Shown here: positions 10,164 through 20,670 of the stretch, piece after piece | Position numbering within the stretch: position 1 is the first letter of the stretch | How the letters are laid out: each line of letters begins with the position of its first letter | Source: Prado023 sp964638055 | Lineage (GTDB): Bacteria > Actinomycetota > Actinomycetes > S36-B12 > CAIYMF01 | Assembly (NCBI GenBank): GCA_964638055.1 | Contig: CAZWXF010000003.1 | Span: 13,206 to 77,205 of the forward strand | Direction: 5' to 3' | DNA length: 64,000 bases | Notes under the pieces: generated by a model | Seen by the model: the letters and a program-made list of their open reading frames with translations, nothing else | Told to the model about the DNA's origin: nothing | Database searches by the model: none | Translations under genes and position numbers: made by a program

Positions 10164-10590
10164 GACGCGTCGGCGATCCTGTCGTACCACCGGGCCTTGG
10201 GTCGTGGTCGACCGCGCCGGTCGAGCCCGTCGGGACGACCGCGCCGGTTGAGCCCGTCGAGACCAAGCGTCCGCATGCCTTTGGGGAGTTGGGTCGTGGT
10301 CTGGACAGGCTCGACCGANNNNNNNNNNNNNNNNNNNNNNNNNNNNNNNNNNNNNNNNNNNNNNNNNNNNNNNNNNNNNNNNNNNNNNNNNNNNNNNNNN
10401 NNNNNNNNNNNNNNNNNNGTTGGGTCGTGGTCTGGACAGGCTCGACCGAGGGCCGCGCCGGGGGTCGTGGTCTCGACAGGCTCGACCGACGAATCGCGCT
10501 GGTCGAGCCCGTCGAGACCAAGCGTCGGCATGCCTTTGGGGCGTTGGGTCGTGGTCTGGACAGGCTCGACCGACGACCGGGCCGGGCCGT
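10164..10590. repeat. Cluster of dispersed repeats between serS and bpa
   Basis: This gene-free stretch holds many partial and full copies of the GGTCGAGC-YY-GTCGAGACC repeat in both orientations, and an assembly gap. 10164-10215, read on the minus strand, also has the longer composite form (repeat plus a GGTACGACAGGATCGCC tail) seen at 20671-20730. Confidence 0.8.
10319..10418. other. Assembly gap (100 N)
   Basis: A run of exactly 100 N. The 31 bases before it are identical to the 31 bases after it, so the two contigs probably overlap or a short tandem repeat has been collapsed. Confidence 0.95.
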
Positions 10591-10597
10591 CAGCTCC

Positions 10598-11131
10598 TCA
10601 CAGGTACGGGCCACTTGCCCCCGGGGGCCGCTCCCCGGACCCCAGCGGGCCGTCTGGCTGCGCCGTGATCGCGGCCCGGCGGACCTGCTCGAACTGGGCG
10701 CGAGCCGCCATCTGCTGGGCGAACAGGGCTGTCTGGATCCCGTGGAACAGGCCCTCCAGCCAGCCGACGAGCTGTGCCTGCGCGATCCGGAGCTCTGCGT
10801 CGCTTGGGGTCCTGTCGTCCACGAAGGGCAGTGAGAGGCGCTCCAGCTCGGCGACCAGCTCCGGGGCGAGCCCGGACTCGAGCTCCTTGATCGAGCGCGT
10901 GTGGATCGAGCGAAGTCGGGCGCGCGCAGCGTCGTCCAGCGGCGCGGATCGGACCTCCTCGAGCAGCTGCTTGATCATGCTGCCGACGCGCATGACCTTG
11001 GCGGGCTGCTCGACCAGGTCGGCCACCGAGGTCTCGTTGGAATCGTCGGCCGAGGCGATGGGGACCCCATCGGAACCAAGGATCACGACGCGCGATGATG
11101 CTTCCTGCGGCTCGGGTTCCTGGGATGTCAT
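10598..11131 (-). CDS. bpa: Bacterial proteasome activator Bpa (PafE)
   Basis: A ring-forming, ATP-independent activator that docks on the actinobacterial 20S proteasome. It has 177 residues. The region VADLVEQPAKVMRVGSMIKQ, the helical SIHTRSIKELESGLAPELVAELERL and the AQAQLVGWLEGLFHGIQTALFAQQM segment match this family (formerly DUF2587). The protein ends in GPYL, close to the GQYL tail of mycobacterial Bpa that inserts into the proteasome alpha-ring pockets. Its presence implies 20S proteasome genes elsewhere in the genome. The N-terminus is acidic and probably flexible. Confidence 0.9.
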   Translation of the reverse strand: MTSQEPEPQEASSRVVILGSDGVPIASADDSNETSVADLVEQPAKVMRVGSMIKQLLEEVRSAPLDDAARARLRSIHTRSIKELESGLAPELVAELERLSLPFVDDRTPSDAELRIAQAQLVGWLEGLFHGIQTALFAQQMAARAQFEQVRRAAITAQPDGPLGSGERPPGASGPYL

Positions 11132-11179
11132 GCATCCATTCTCCCGCCCCGGCGGCCGGGAGTGTGGGTCGTGTCAAGA

Positions 11180-12169
11180 TCAAGCGTGCGGCCGGAGGAC
11201 GAACGTCCCGCGGACGTCCCCGGCCAACGCACGGCGCATCGCGGTGCCGGCCTCCTCGAGCGGCAGGATCTCGTGCTCGGTGCACACGGACGCCGGGCCG
11301 ATCAGGGCCAGGAACTCGGTCACGTCGGCACGGGTGACGTTGGCGACCGCGCGGATCTCTCGCTCCCACCAGAGCTCCGAGTCGTAGTCGAAGGGTCCGA
11401 TGAGACCCAGGTGGATCGCGTTGATGGCCACGATGCCGCCGCGATCGAGATCGGTGAGGGCGCGGCGGACGACCCACGGCACCGGCGCGAACGTGATGGC
11501 CGCATCCAGGGCGACGGGCATCGGGTCCTCGTACGTGCCGGCCCACGCAGCTCCCATGTCGGCCGCACGCTGCGCCTCGGCAGCAGAGCGCGTGACCACG
11601 TAGCACTCGACCCGCCAGTGCCTTGCCACCTGGATCGCCAGGGATGCCGACGCCCCGAACCCGTAGAGGCCAAGGCGGGCGCCGGCGCTCTCCGGGCCGA
11701 GACCAGCGCGACGCAGCGAGCGGTAGCCGATGACGCCGCCGCAGAGCAGGGGTGCGATGTCCGCGTCCTGGCCGTCGGGCATCGGGAAGGCCAGGTCCGA
11801 GCGCGCGACGACCAGCTCGGCGTACCCCCCGTCGACGTCATAGCCGGTGAATGCCGCGCGCTCGCACAGGTTCTCGCGACTCCGCAGGCAGGCTGGGCAT
11901 CGCCCGCACGTCGCGGCGAGCCAGCAGAGGCCCACGCGCTGGCCGATCCGCTCGGCGGGTCCCTCGATGACCCGCCCTATGACCTGGTGCCCGGGGATGA
12001 CCGGCAGCTTGTGGGCCGGCAGGTCGCCCATCGCGATCTGCAGATCGGTTCGGCAGACCGCGCAGGCCGTCACCTCGATGAGGACCTCCCCGGACCCGGG
12101 GCGTGGGTCGGGCACGTCGACCAGCTGCAGGGCCGCGCCTGGGTCTGGTCCCGGACTGTGAATCTGCAT
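11180..12169 (-). CDS. Zinc-dependent alcohol dehydrogenase family protein
   Basis: Medium-chain dehydrogenase of 329 residues. CAVCRTDL and GHQVIGRV hold catalytic Zn ligands (Gln replaces the usual Glu of GHE). CGRCPACLRSRENLC is a full four-cysteine structural zinc site. LYGFGASASLAIQVA is the nucleotide-binding glycine motif, with a Gly-Phe-Gly-Ala start typical of the AdhA branch. ATG 12169 is preferred over GTG 12178 because GGAG lies 11 bases upstream of it. Substrate is unknown; alcohol or aldehyde interconversion is expected. It is 48 bp before bpa on the same strand. Confidence 0.9.
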   Translation of the reverse strand: MQIHSPGPDPGAALQLVDVPDPRPGSGEVLIEVTACAVCRTDLQIAMGDLPAHKLPVIPGHQVIGRVIEGPAERIGQRVGLCWLAATCGRCPACLRSRENLCERAAFTGYDVDGGYAELVVARSDLAFPMPDGQDADIAPLLCGGVIGYRSLRRAGLGPESAGARLGLYGFGASASLAIQVARHWRVECYVVTRSAAEAQRAADMGAAWAGTYEDPMPVALDAAITFAPVPWVVRRALTDLDRGGIVAINAIHLGLIGPFDYDSELWWEREIRAVANVTRADVTEFLALIGPASVCTEHEILPLEEAGTAMRRALAGDVRGTFVLRPHA

Positions 12170-12329
12170 CGCCCGCACGTCTCCAGCGTCGCACAGCGAG
12201 CCGACGCGCTCACGGCTGCGGCGGCCCTTCGCCTGGGCCCGGGGCGTTGCCGTGGTCTCGTCGGGTCACGGTGTCGCCGCGGGGTCGGGCTCGGGCTCCC
12301 AGCAGGTCAGTGACGGGGCAGTGGGCCCG

Positions 12330-12701
12330 TCAGTACCGGGGCAGGGGGCCGCTGGCGACGGCCTCGTAGATCTCGGCCTCGGTCAGCGGGTTCAGGACGA
12401 ACGACAGGGCCGGTCCGCCCATGCGCGCCAGTGTCGCCTCGGTCAGATCGATCTGCGCGCGGTTGCGCCACCACGTCGTCTGGCCGTCGCCGACGGCGAA
12501 GCAGGAGACCTGCCCCGCATCGTCGATGTGGCCGAGGTGGACGGTGCCGACGGGCATCCCCTCGTCGGGGGCGACCACCTTGACCTGCTCGTCGGTCAGC
12601 AGGATCGTGATGTCGCCGAAACGGGCTGCGAGGCCCTCCAGGTGCGCCTGGAGCGCGGGGGTGGCGACCACGCGGGCCGGGGAATCGTCGGCGATGAACA
12701 T
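12330..12701 (-). CDS. Small protein of unknown function
   Basis: A 123-residue protein that I do not recognise. It is an acidic, soluble alpha/beta-looking sequence with no membrane segment or cysteine pair (one Cys). The central ITILLTDEQVKVVAPDEGMPVGTVHLGHIDDAG alternates strands and turns; a TTWWRNRAQ segment follows. ATG 12701 is chosen because GGAG sits 8 bases upstream. It is divergent from the acyl-CoA carboxylase operon, with a long palindrome and two operators in between, so shared regulation is possible. Confidence 0.7.
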   Translation of the reverse strand: MFIADDSPARVVATPALQAHLEGLAARFGDITILLTDEQVKVVAPDEGMPVGTVHLGHIDDAGQVSCFAVGDGQTTWWRNRAQIDLTEATLARMGGPALSFVLNPLTEAEIYEAVASGPLPRY

Positions 12702-12748
12702 CAGCACGCTCCGTTTTTCATGAAGGAAACCTCATGTACCGCCGGACA

Positions 12749-12769
12749 GCATGGCGCAGTGCGCCATGC
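12749..12769. promoter_or_regulatory. 21-bp palindrome in a divergent promoter region
   Basis: Perfect inverted repeat with 10-bp arms (GCATGGCGCA / TGCGCCATGC) around a single G. It lies between the start of the small unknown gene (12701) and the carboxylase operon (12932). A dimeric repressor site is the likeliest reading; nothing identifies the protein. Confidence 0.5.
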
Positions 12770-12893
12770 CGCTCCAGTTACCCACGGGTTCTACCCGGGG
12801 GTAGCCAGGGACCCCCTTGAGCAGGTATCGCCAGAAGAGCCAAGGGCTGGCGACTCCGGTGATCGGACTGGGTGGGTCGGCCGGATCGGGAAC

Positions 12894-12926
12894 TTGACGC
12901 TGCCGTCAACTTGACGCTAACGTCAA
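12894..12926. promoter_or_regulatory. Two tandem TTGACG-N4-CGTCAA operators
   Basis: Two copies of the same palindrome, 12894-12909 (spacer CTGC) and 12911-12926 (spacer CTAA), with centres 17 bp apart. The second extends to 9-bp arms (AACTTGACG / CGTCAAGTT). They end 5 bp before the GTG start of the carboxylase beta subunit. The half-site resembles the published binding motif of LiuR, a MerR-family regulator of branched-chain amino acid breakdown; the match in this organism is an inference. Confidence 0.7.
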
Positions 12927-12931
12927 GTTTC

Positions 12932-14548
12932 GTGAGAACGGTCATGAGGTCCTCCTTGGACCCGCGCTCGGACGCCTTCCGAACCAACCGTGAGGCGATG
13001 GTGGCGGCCCTCGCGCAGATCGAGGGACTGACATCTGCGGTCGCCGCCGGGGGCGGCTCGTCGGACCCGGAGAAGGCAGCCAGGGCGGTGGCCCGCCACC
13101 GCAAGCGCGGCAAGCTCCTTCCGCGCGAGCGCATCGGCGGACTGCTCGATCCCGACAGCCCCTTCCTGGAGCTATCCCCGTTCGCGGGCTGGAACCGCGA
13201 TGAGCTCGGGGTGGGCCTGGTCACGGGGATCGGATGGGTCAGCGGCGTCGAGTGCCTCGTCAGCGCGAACGACCCGACCGTGAAGGGCGGTGCCCAGGGC
13301 CCGGTCACGATGATCAAGGCCCTTCGCGCGATGGACATCGCACGGACGAACCGGCTTCCCCTGATCAACCTCACGGAGTCCGGCGGAGCGGACCTGCCCA
13401 ACCAGGCCGAGGTGTTCGTCCCCGGCGGCGCCAGCTTCCGAAACCTCACCCAGTTCTCCGCGGCGGGCATTCCCACGATCACGCTGGTGTTCGGGTCGTC
13501 CACGGCCGGCGGCGCCTACGTGCCGGGGATGAGCGACTACGTCGTCATGCAGAAGAAGGCGGCGAAGGTCTTCCTCGCCGGGCCCCCGCTGGTCAAGATG
13601 GCCATCAACGAGGACGCGGTCGAAGAGGACCTCGGTGGGGCAGAGATGCACGCGCGGGTCTCGGGACTGGCCGACTACCTGGCCGAGGACGAGCTCGACG
13701 CCCTGCGGATCGGCCGGCAGATCGTGGCGCACCTGAACTGGCACAAGCTGGGATACGGGCCGAAGTCCATCCCGGAGCCCCCGAAGTACGACCAGGAGGA
13801 GCTCCTGGGCGTGGCGAGCGCCGATGTGCGCCTGCCCTTCGACATGCGCGACGTGATCGCGCGGATCGTCGACGGGTCCCGCTTCGAGGAGTTCAAGCCA
13901 CAGTACGGGGCCCAGCTGGTCACGGGCTGGGCGGACCTGGCCGGGTTCCCCGTCGGGATCATCGGCAACAACGGCATCCTGTTCAGCGAGGAGTCGCAGA
14001 AGTCGGCGCAGTTCATCCAGCTGTGCAACCGCTACGACACGCCGATCCTGTTCCTCCAGAACACCACCGGGTTCATGGTCGGGACCCGGTACGAACAGCG
14101 AGGGATCATCAAGGACGGTGCCAAGCTCATCAACGCGGTCTCCAACTCGAAGGTGCCGCACATCACGCTGATGGTGGGCGTGAGCTACGGCGCGGGCAAC
14201 TACGGGATGGCCGGGCGAGCGTTCGATCCGCGGTTCGTGTTCACGTGGCCGAACCACCGGATCGCCGTGATGGGGCCCAAGCAGCTCGGCGGCGTGATGG
14301 AGATCGTCGCCCGGCAGAAGGCCGCGCAGCTGGGGATGCAGTGGGACGACGAGATATTCGCCCCGATGCGCGAGGGCCTGGAGAACCAGGTCGAGGAGGA
14401 GTCGACCGCGCTGTACGCGACCGGACGGGTCTGGGACGACGGGATCATCGACCCCCGGGACACGCGCACGGTGCTGGGGCTGGCCCTGTCCGCGGTCCAT
14501 TCCAACGAGGTCGTGGGGACGTCGAACTTCGGCGTCTTCCGAATGTGA
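12932..14548 (+). CDS. Acyl-CoA carboxylase beta subunit (methylcrotonyl-CoA carboxylase type)
   Basis: Carboxyltransferase subunit that moves CO2 from biotin to an acyl-CoA. It has 538 residues. LDPRSDAFRTNREAM, RHRKRGKLLPRERI and LLDPDSPFLELSPFAGW are the N-terminal signature of methylcrotonyl-CoA carboxylase beta (leucine breakdown). PGGASFRNLTQFSA, GSSTAGGAYVPGMSDY and VSYGAGNYGMAGRAFDPRF form the two acyl-CoA/biotin oxyanion sites. GTG 12932 is used; ATG 12944 is also possible, and neither has a Shine-Dalgarno sequence, so a leaderless message is likely. The biotin-carrying subunit follows 8 bp downstream. Confidence 0.92.
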   Translation: MRTVMRSSLDPRSDAFRTNREAMVAALAQIEGLTSAVAAGGGSSDPEKAARAVARHRKRGKLLPRERIGGLLDPDSPFLELSPFAGWNRDELGVGLVTGIGWVSGVECLVSANDPTVKGGAQGPVTMIKALRAMDIARTNRLPLINLTESGGADLPNQAEVFVPGGASFRNLTQFSAAGIPTITLVFGSSTAGGAYVPGMSDYVVMQKKAAKVFLAGPPLVKMAINEDAVEEDLGGAEMHARVSGLADYLAEDELDALRIGRQIVAHLNWHKLGYGPKSIPEPPKYDQEELLGVASADVRLPFDMRDVIARIVDGSRFEEFKPQYGAQLVTGWADLAGFPVGIIGNNGILFSEESQKSAQFIQLCNRYDTPILFLQNTTGFMVGTRYEQRGIIKDGAKLINAVSNSKVPHITLMVGVSYGAGNYGMAGRAFDPRFVFTWPNHRIAVMGPKQLGGVMEIVARQKAAQLGMQWDDEIFAPMREGLENQVEEESTALYATGRVWDDGIIDPRDTRTVLGLALSAVHSNEVVGTSNFGVFRM

Positions 14549-14556
14549 GGCGCGCC

Positions 14557-16713
<2,157 letters not shown>

Positions 16714-16732
16714 TCCGCCATGCGCCTGGGGT

Positions 16733-16766
16733 GTCGCGCCCGTCAGGGTGACTCGACGGGCGCGAC
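16733..16766. terminator. Bidirectional terminator
   Basis: Perfect 12-bp inverted repeat (GTCGCGCCCGTC / GACGGGCGCGAC) with a 10-base loop, filling the gap between the convergent carboxylase and helicase genes. It should stop transcription from both sides. Confidence 0.7.
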
Positions 16767-16772
16767 GCGAGC

Positions 16773-18287
16773 TCAGCGGGAGCGGAACCCCGAGCTGAAC
16801 GCGACGGCCCCGTGGCTTCCGCTGTGCGGGGCCGGGGTGGCGCCGCCGCGGCGGTTCCCTCGGGACTGGCCTGCCTTCGCGGCCGGCGCCCTGCCAGATG
16901 CCCCGCCCGCGGACGAGCCGTTGTCGACCGAGCTCCTGCCGGAGGGGCCCCTGCCGGAGGAGCCTCTCGCGGAGGCGGTTCCGGTGGACGAGCCGGCGTC
17001 GGCGTTCCGGCTGCCTGACGCGCCGGACCTGCCCGAGGGTCGGCGCTCGCCCCTCGGGCGAGGCCGGTCGTCAGTCGCGCGCAGGCTTGTCTCTTCCAGC
17101 GCCGCCGTGTCGATCGGGCCCGCCAGCACGCGCTCCCCGGGTGCGAGCTCGGCCAGGACGGGATGGCTGGCGCCGTGGATGCGCGTGGTCGCCGGCTTGA
17201 TTCCGGCCTGGCGGGTCAGGTCGCTGACGTCGCGGACCTGGTCGCTGGTCATCAGCGTGACGACCGTGCCAGCGTTCCCTGCCCGGGCGGTGCGCCCCGA
17301 GCGGTGCAGGTAGGCCTTGTGCTCGCTGGGCGGGTCGGCGTGGACCACCAGGGCCACGTCATCGACGTGGATCCCGCGGGCGGCGATGTCGGTGGCGACC
17401 AGCGCAGCGGCCCGACCCTCCTGGAACGCCTGGAGGTTGCGTGTGCGAGCGTTCTGGCCGAGGTTTCCGTGCAGCTCGACCGCAGGCACTCCGCTTCCGT
17501 TGAGCTGGCGGGCCAGCGTCTTCGCGCGATGCTTGGTCCGGGTGAACACCACCGTGCGCCCGGGTGCGCTGGTCAGGTCGACCAGGATCGACAGGCGCTG
17601 GTCGCTGTCCACGTGCAGCACGTGGTGCGACATCGTGGACACCGGCGACTGGGCCGAGTCTGCCTGGTGCGTGACGGGGTCGACCAGGAACTGCCGCACC
17701 AGGGAGTCGACTGCATGATCGAGGGTGGCCGAGAACAGCAGGCGCTGGCTGCCCCGGGGTGTGGCCGTAAGGAGCCGGCGCACGCCGGGGAGGAAGCCAA
17801 GGTCGGCCATGTGGTCAGCCTCGTCGAGGACCGTGACCTCGACATCGGCCAGGCTGGCGTGGCCCTGGCGCATGAGGTCCTCCAGCCGGCCGGGGCAGGC
17901 GACGACGATGTCGACCCCACGACGCAGGGCGGTCACCTGCGGGTTCTGGCCGACACCGCCGAAGACCGTCCGCGTGGTCAGTCCCGCCTCCTTCGCCAGC
18001 GGCGAGAGGGCGGCGTCGATCTGGCCCACGAGCTCGCGGGTGGGGGCCAGGATCAGGGCACGGGGCGCGCCGGGCCGGGGCCTGCCCCCGTCGGAGAGAC
18101 GCGCGACCAGCGGTAGCAGGAACGCATAGGTCTTGCCAGAGCCGGTGCGGCCGCGGCCCAGGACGTCGCGCCCGGCCAGGGAGTCGGGCAGGGTGGCGGA
18201 CTGGATGGGGGTCGGAGTCTCGATGCCGAGATCGGCGAGGACTGTGGCAAGGCGTGTGGGCACGCCCAGGTCTGTGAACGAGGTCAA
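16773..18287 (-). CDS. DEAD-box RNA helicase
   Basis: ATP-dependent RNA helicase of about 504 residues. FTDLGVPTRL and TPTPIQ form the Q motif; GRGRTGSGKT motif I, APTREL Ia, LDEADHMADLGF motif II, SATLD motif III, TDIAARGIHVDDV motif V and HRSGRTARAG motif VI. About 140 C-terminal residues are rich in Ser, Gly, Arg and Pro, typical of an RNA-binding tail. The start is uncertain: TTG 18287 begins just before the Q motif and is used here, while a TTG at 18368 would add 27 residues; neither has a clear ribosome site. Likely roles are ribosome assembly or mRNA turnover, especially in the cold. Confidence 0.92.
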   Translation of the reverse strand: MTSFTDLGVPTRLATVLADLGIETPTPIQSATLPDSLAGRDVLGRGRTGSGKTYAFLLPLVARLSDGGRPRPGAPRALILAPTRELVGQIDAALSPLAKEAGLTTRTVFGGVGQNPQVTALRRGVDIVVACPGRLEDLMRQGHASLADVEVTVLDEADHMADLGFLPGVRRLLTATPRGSQRLLFSATLDHAVDSLVRQFLVDPVTHQADSAQSPVSTMSHHVLHVDSDQRLSILVDLTSAPGRTVVFTRTKHRAKTLARQLNGSGVPAVELHGNLGQNARTRNLQAFQEGRAAALVATDIAARGIHVDDVALVVHADPPSEHKAYLHRSGRTARAGNAGTVVTLMTSDQVRDVSDLTRQAGIKPATTRIHGASHPVLAELAPGERVLAGPIDTAALEETSLRATDDRPRPRGERRPSGRSGASGSRNADAGSSTGTASARGSSGRGPSGRSSVDNGSSAGGASGRAPAAKAGQSRGNRRGGATPAPHSGSHGAVAFSSGFRSR

Positions 18288-18482
18288 GGGGAATCGCAAT
18301 CTGTGAGGTGTCTCGCCGCCAGCTGCGAGCCGAGATCCTCGGGCAGCTACACACGGAGCAGATGCCAAGTGCTTCGACGTGTGGACAACTCGCGCGAGAA
18401 CTCAACGAGCTGATGTGACCATTCTACCCTCCCGGGCACTCCTTGCGTGCCGGGGACTGGTGCTGGACAGTGCATGGCTCCG

Positions 18483-18542
18483 CCGGTTGAGCTTGTCGGG
18501 ACCACGCCCACGCGGGTCCGCCGGTCGAGCTTGTCGAGACCT
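18483..18542. repeat. Two dispersed repeat copies
   Basis: Two successive copies of the GGTTGAGCTTGTCGGGACC / GGTCGAGCTTGTCGAGACC repeat, upstream of the helicase gene. No gene is seen between 18369 and 18593. Confidence 0.75.
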
Positions 18543-18593
18543 GCCAGGCGAGGGACCACTCGGCACGTCGCGCCACGGAAGGGGTGGTGCGGT

Positions 18594-18851
18594 TCAGGGA
18601 TACGGGATGTAGGCCACGGCTGGTCGGTGGGCGCGGAAGGCCATCACGAAGGCGATCAGCCAGCCGATGAAGGTCCAGCCGAAGAACAGGTTGACCCAGA
18701 ACACCTGCATGGAGTTGCGGGCGCCACGTGTTGCCGCGATTGCCCACGGCAGCATGTAGCCGACTGTCAGCAGCGCCACGATCCAGGCCCATGTGGTGGA
18801 GGCGGCGCGTGCGGCCCCCGTGCGCTGGTCGGTGACGTACATCTTGGACAT
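18594..18851 (-). CDS. Small membrane protein, superinfection-immunity-like
   Basis: An 85-residue protein with a short charged N-terminus and two hydrophobic segments: TWAWIVALLTVGYMLPWAIAA and NSMQVFWVNLFFGWTFIGWLIAFVMAF, split by the polar turn TRGARNS. The motif P-x-x-IA...RG-x-RN...V-x-x-NL-x-x-GWT-x-IGW is that of the T4 Imm-like 'superinfection immunity' family, common as a housekeeping membrane protein in bacteria and not limited to phage. Start ATG 18851 follows a GGAGG ribosome site. Function in this organism is unknown. Confidence 0.8.
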   Translation of the reverse strand: MSKMYVTDQRTGAARAASTTWAWIVALLTVGYMLPWAIAATRGARNSMQVFWVNLFFGWTFIGWLIAFVMAFRAHRPAVAYIPYP

Positions 18852-18984
18852 CCCTGGCCCTCCTGGATCAGCCCATCCGTCGGTGCAGTGTCGGTACTCC
18901 TGACATGATCCCCCATCTCGCGGGCTGGCAAACCTGGAGACCCGATCGCCGGATGGTGGGAGCGATCCCAGATCGCCATCGGCC

Positions 18985-19160
18985 GGGGCCGAGGACGCTG
19001 GTCGAGCCGGTCGAGACCACCTCGGCGTGGCNNNNNNNNNNNNNNNNNNNNNNNNNNNNNNNNNNNNNNNNNNNNNNNNNNNNNNNNNNNNNNNNNNNNN
19101 NNNNNNNNNNNNNNNNNNNNNNNNNNNNNNNGGTCGAGACCACCTCGGCGTGGCTCGGGA
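18985..19160. repeat. Dispersed repeats around an assembly gap
   Basis: Copies of the GGTCGAGC-CG-GTCGAGACC repeat on both sides of the N run, just upstream of the patatin gene. Confidence 0.7.
19032..19131. other. Assembly gap (100 N)
   Basis: Exactly 100 N. The 23 bases on each side (GGTCGAGACCACCTCGGCG...) are identical, so the contigs may simply overlap. Confidence 0.95.
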
Positions 19161-19197
19161 CGGGCGTCGAGCCGCGGGCATCCGTACCGTGCCCCCC

Positions 19198-20121
19198 ATG
19201 GACGACACCATGGTCAAGCCCCCGGACTTCGCAGCTCGCTACGGGTCGGGGGTGGACCGAGGCCTCGTGCTCGGAGGGGGTGGGGTGTTCCAGATCGCCT
19301 GGGAGACCGGCTACCTGGCGACGCTGGCGCGAGGAGGTGTCGACCTGCGCCAGGCCGACCGGATCGTCGGCACATCGGCGGGCTCGCTGGTGGGGGCGAT
19401 CCTCGCCGCGGGCCGGATCGGCCTGATGGATCGGGCTGCGGACCTGCTGGCCCGGGCGACCTCGGTGGTCGCCTACCTCGCCCCGGGCGGTCAGCTCGCC
19501 CCCAGCCAGCAGCGTGCCTTCGACCTGCTTTGGTCGGCCACCGACAGCGAGCCCGCGACCGTCCAGGGGATCGGACACGCGGCCATGGCGGCAGCGACCC
19601 CCTCCGCGCACACCATGCGACGCAACGTCGGTGTCCTGGTCGGACAGCTGCGGTGGCCGTCCCCGAGGCTGTGGGTCACGGCCGTCGACGCCTACACGGC
19701 CGAAAGGCTCGTGATCACCAAGGAGACCGGTGTCCGGGCGACGCGGGCCGTGGCGGCCAGCACCGCCCTCCCCGGCTTCTACCAGCCTCAGCTCATCGCC
19801 GACCGGCGGTGCATGGACGGCGGGCTGTCCGGCAGCGCCACGAACAGCGACCTCGTGGCAGGGGCGCGCCGCGTGGTGGTGCTCTCGCTGGCCCCGGGAG
19901 ATCGGCCCCTCCCCGAGGCTATGGCCGGCGCCCCCGCCGACGCCATGCTCACCGAGATCGCCGCGTTGCGCGAGAGCGGCACCCGGGTCCTGCACCGCTG
20001 GGCGCCGCTGCGCAAGGACCTCGACCTGATGGCGCCGTCCTCCATGGACGAGGGGCTCTCGGCGGGCCGCCAGCAGGCCACGGACGACATCGACGAGCTG
20101 CGGGACTTCTGGGCCGCGTAG
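19198..20121 (+). CDS. Patatin-like phospholipase
   Basis: Predicted serine lipid acyl hydrolase of 307 residues with the patatin Ser-Asp dyad. LVLGGGGVFQIAW is the glycine-rich oxyanion loop, IVGTSAGSLVGA holds the nucleophile Ser in GxSxG, and CMDGGLSG supplies the catalytic Asp in DGG. No signal peptide or membrane helix is seen, so it is probably cytoplasmic. ATG 19198 starts the protein; its upstream region is interrupted by the assembly gap, so the promoter is only partly known. The next gene on the strand is an ArsR regulator 112 bp away. Confidence 0.92.
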   Translation: MDDTMVKPPDFAARYGSGVDRGLVLGGGGVFQIAWETGYLATLARGGVDLRQADRIVGTSAGSLVGAILAAGRIGLMDRAADLLARATSVVAYLAPGGQLAPSQQRAFDLLWSATDSEPATVQGIGHAAMAAATPSAHTMRRNVGVLVGQLRWPSPRLWVTAVDAYTAERLVITKETGVRATRAVAASTALPGFYQPQLIADRRCMDGGLSGSATNSDLVAGARRVVVLSLAPGDRPLPEAMAGAPADAMLTEIAALRESGTRVLHRWAPLRKDLDLMAPSSMDEGLSAGRQQATDDIDELRDFWAA

Positions 20122-20233
20122 GAGTCGGCAGGGGGCATGCGCTCCCCGGAGGGCGAGCGGAGCACATGAGTGCGAAGTGCGGACTTGAAACTATCGTGAT
20201 GTGCTGAAGGTGCCCACCTGCTCGGAGGCCGTC

Positions 20234-20560
20234 ATGACCGTCCCGCTGTACCAGGCCAAGGCCGAGTTCTTCCGCATGCTGGGCCACCCGGCACGGATCC
20301 GCATTCTCGAGCTCCTTGCCGAGCGCGACCGACCGGTCCACGAGTTGCTGGACCTCATCGACATCGCGCCGAGCAACCTGTCCCAGCAACTGGCAGTCCT
20401 GCGACTGGGCCGGTTGGTCACGCAGCGTCGGGATGCCGGCCAGGTCATCTACGCCCTGGCCCTGCCGCAGGTGCAGGATCTGCTCTCCGCCGCGCGGGCG
20501 ATCATCACGAGCCGGGCCCAGGGCGATGTGATCGACGAGGTGTCCCGGGACGCGGGCTGA
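20234..20560 (+). CDS. ArsR-type winged-helix regulator of the hydrogenase-like locus
   Basis: A 108-residue winged-helix DNA-binding protein. AEFFRMLGHPARIRILELLAERDRPVHELLDLIDIAPSNLSQQLAVLR is the ArsR HTH, and LVTQRRDAGQVIYALA the beta wing. The shown frame has no cysteine, so metal sensing through a classic ArsR cysteine site is unlikely. ATG 20234 is chosen for its GGAGG site; an in-frame GTG at 20201 would add 11 residues. It precedes the hydrogenase-4-like genes by 600 bp, the same order as Rv0081 and Rv0082-Rv0087 in Mycobacterium tuberculosis, where Rv0081 is a hypoxia-linked regulator. Arms AGCACAT / ATGTGCT (20161 and 20199) upstream could be part of its own operator. Confidence 0.88.
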   Translation: MTVPLYQAKAEFFRMLGHPARIRILELLAERDRPVHELLDLIDIAPSNLSQQLAVLRLGRLVTQRRDAGQVIYALALPQVQDLLSAARAIITSRAQGDVIDEVSRDAG

Positions 20561-20670
20561 CGGACCGGGCCCTGCGGCCTGACCCGCAACCGGGGCCCCG
20601 GTGGGGGGGCAGCGTGACGGGTAGCCGGGGGGTGGGCTTGACCGGAGAGCCCGCCGGTCGGGCTTCACGT

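Noticed and set aside
12793..12806. CTACCC-GG-GGGTAG as an operator
   Set aside because: Short G/C-run palindrome expected by chance at this base composition.
18594..18851. Phage-derived superinfection exclusion system
   Set aside because: The family is widespread as an ordinary membrane protein and there is no phage gene nearby.
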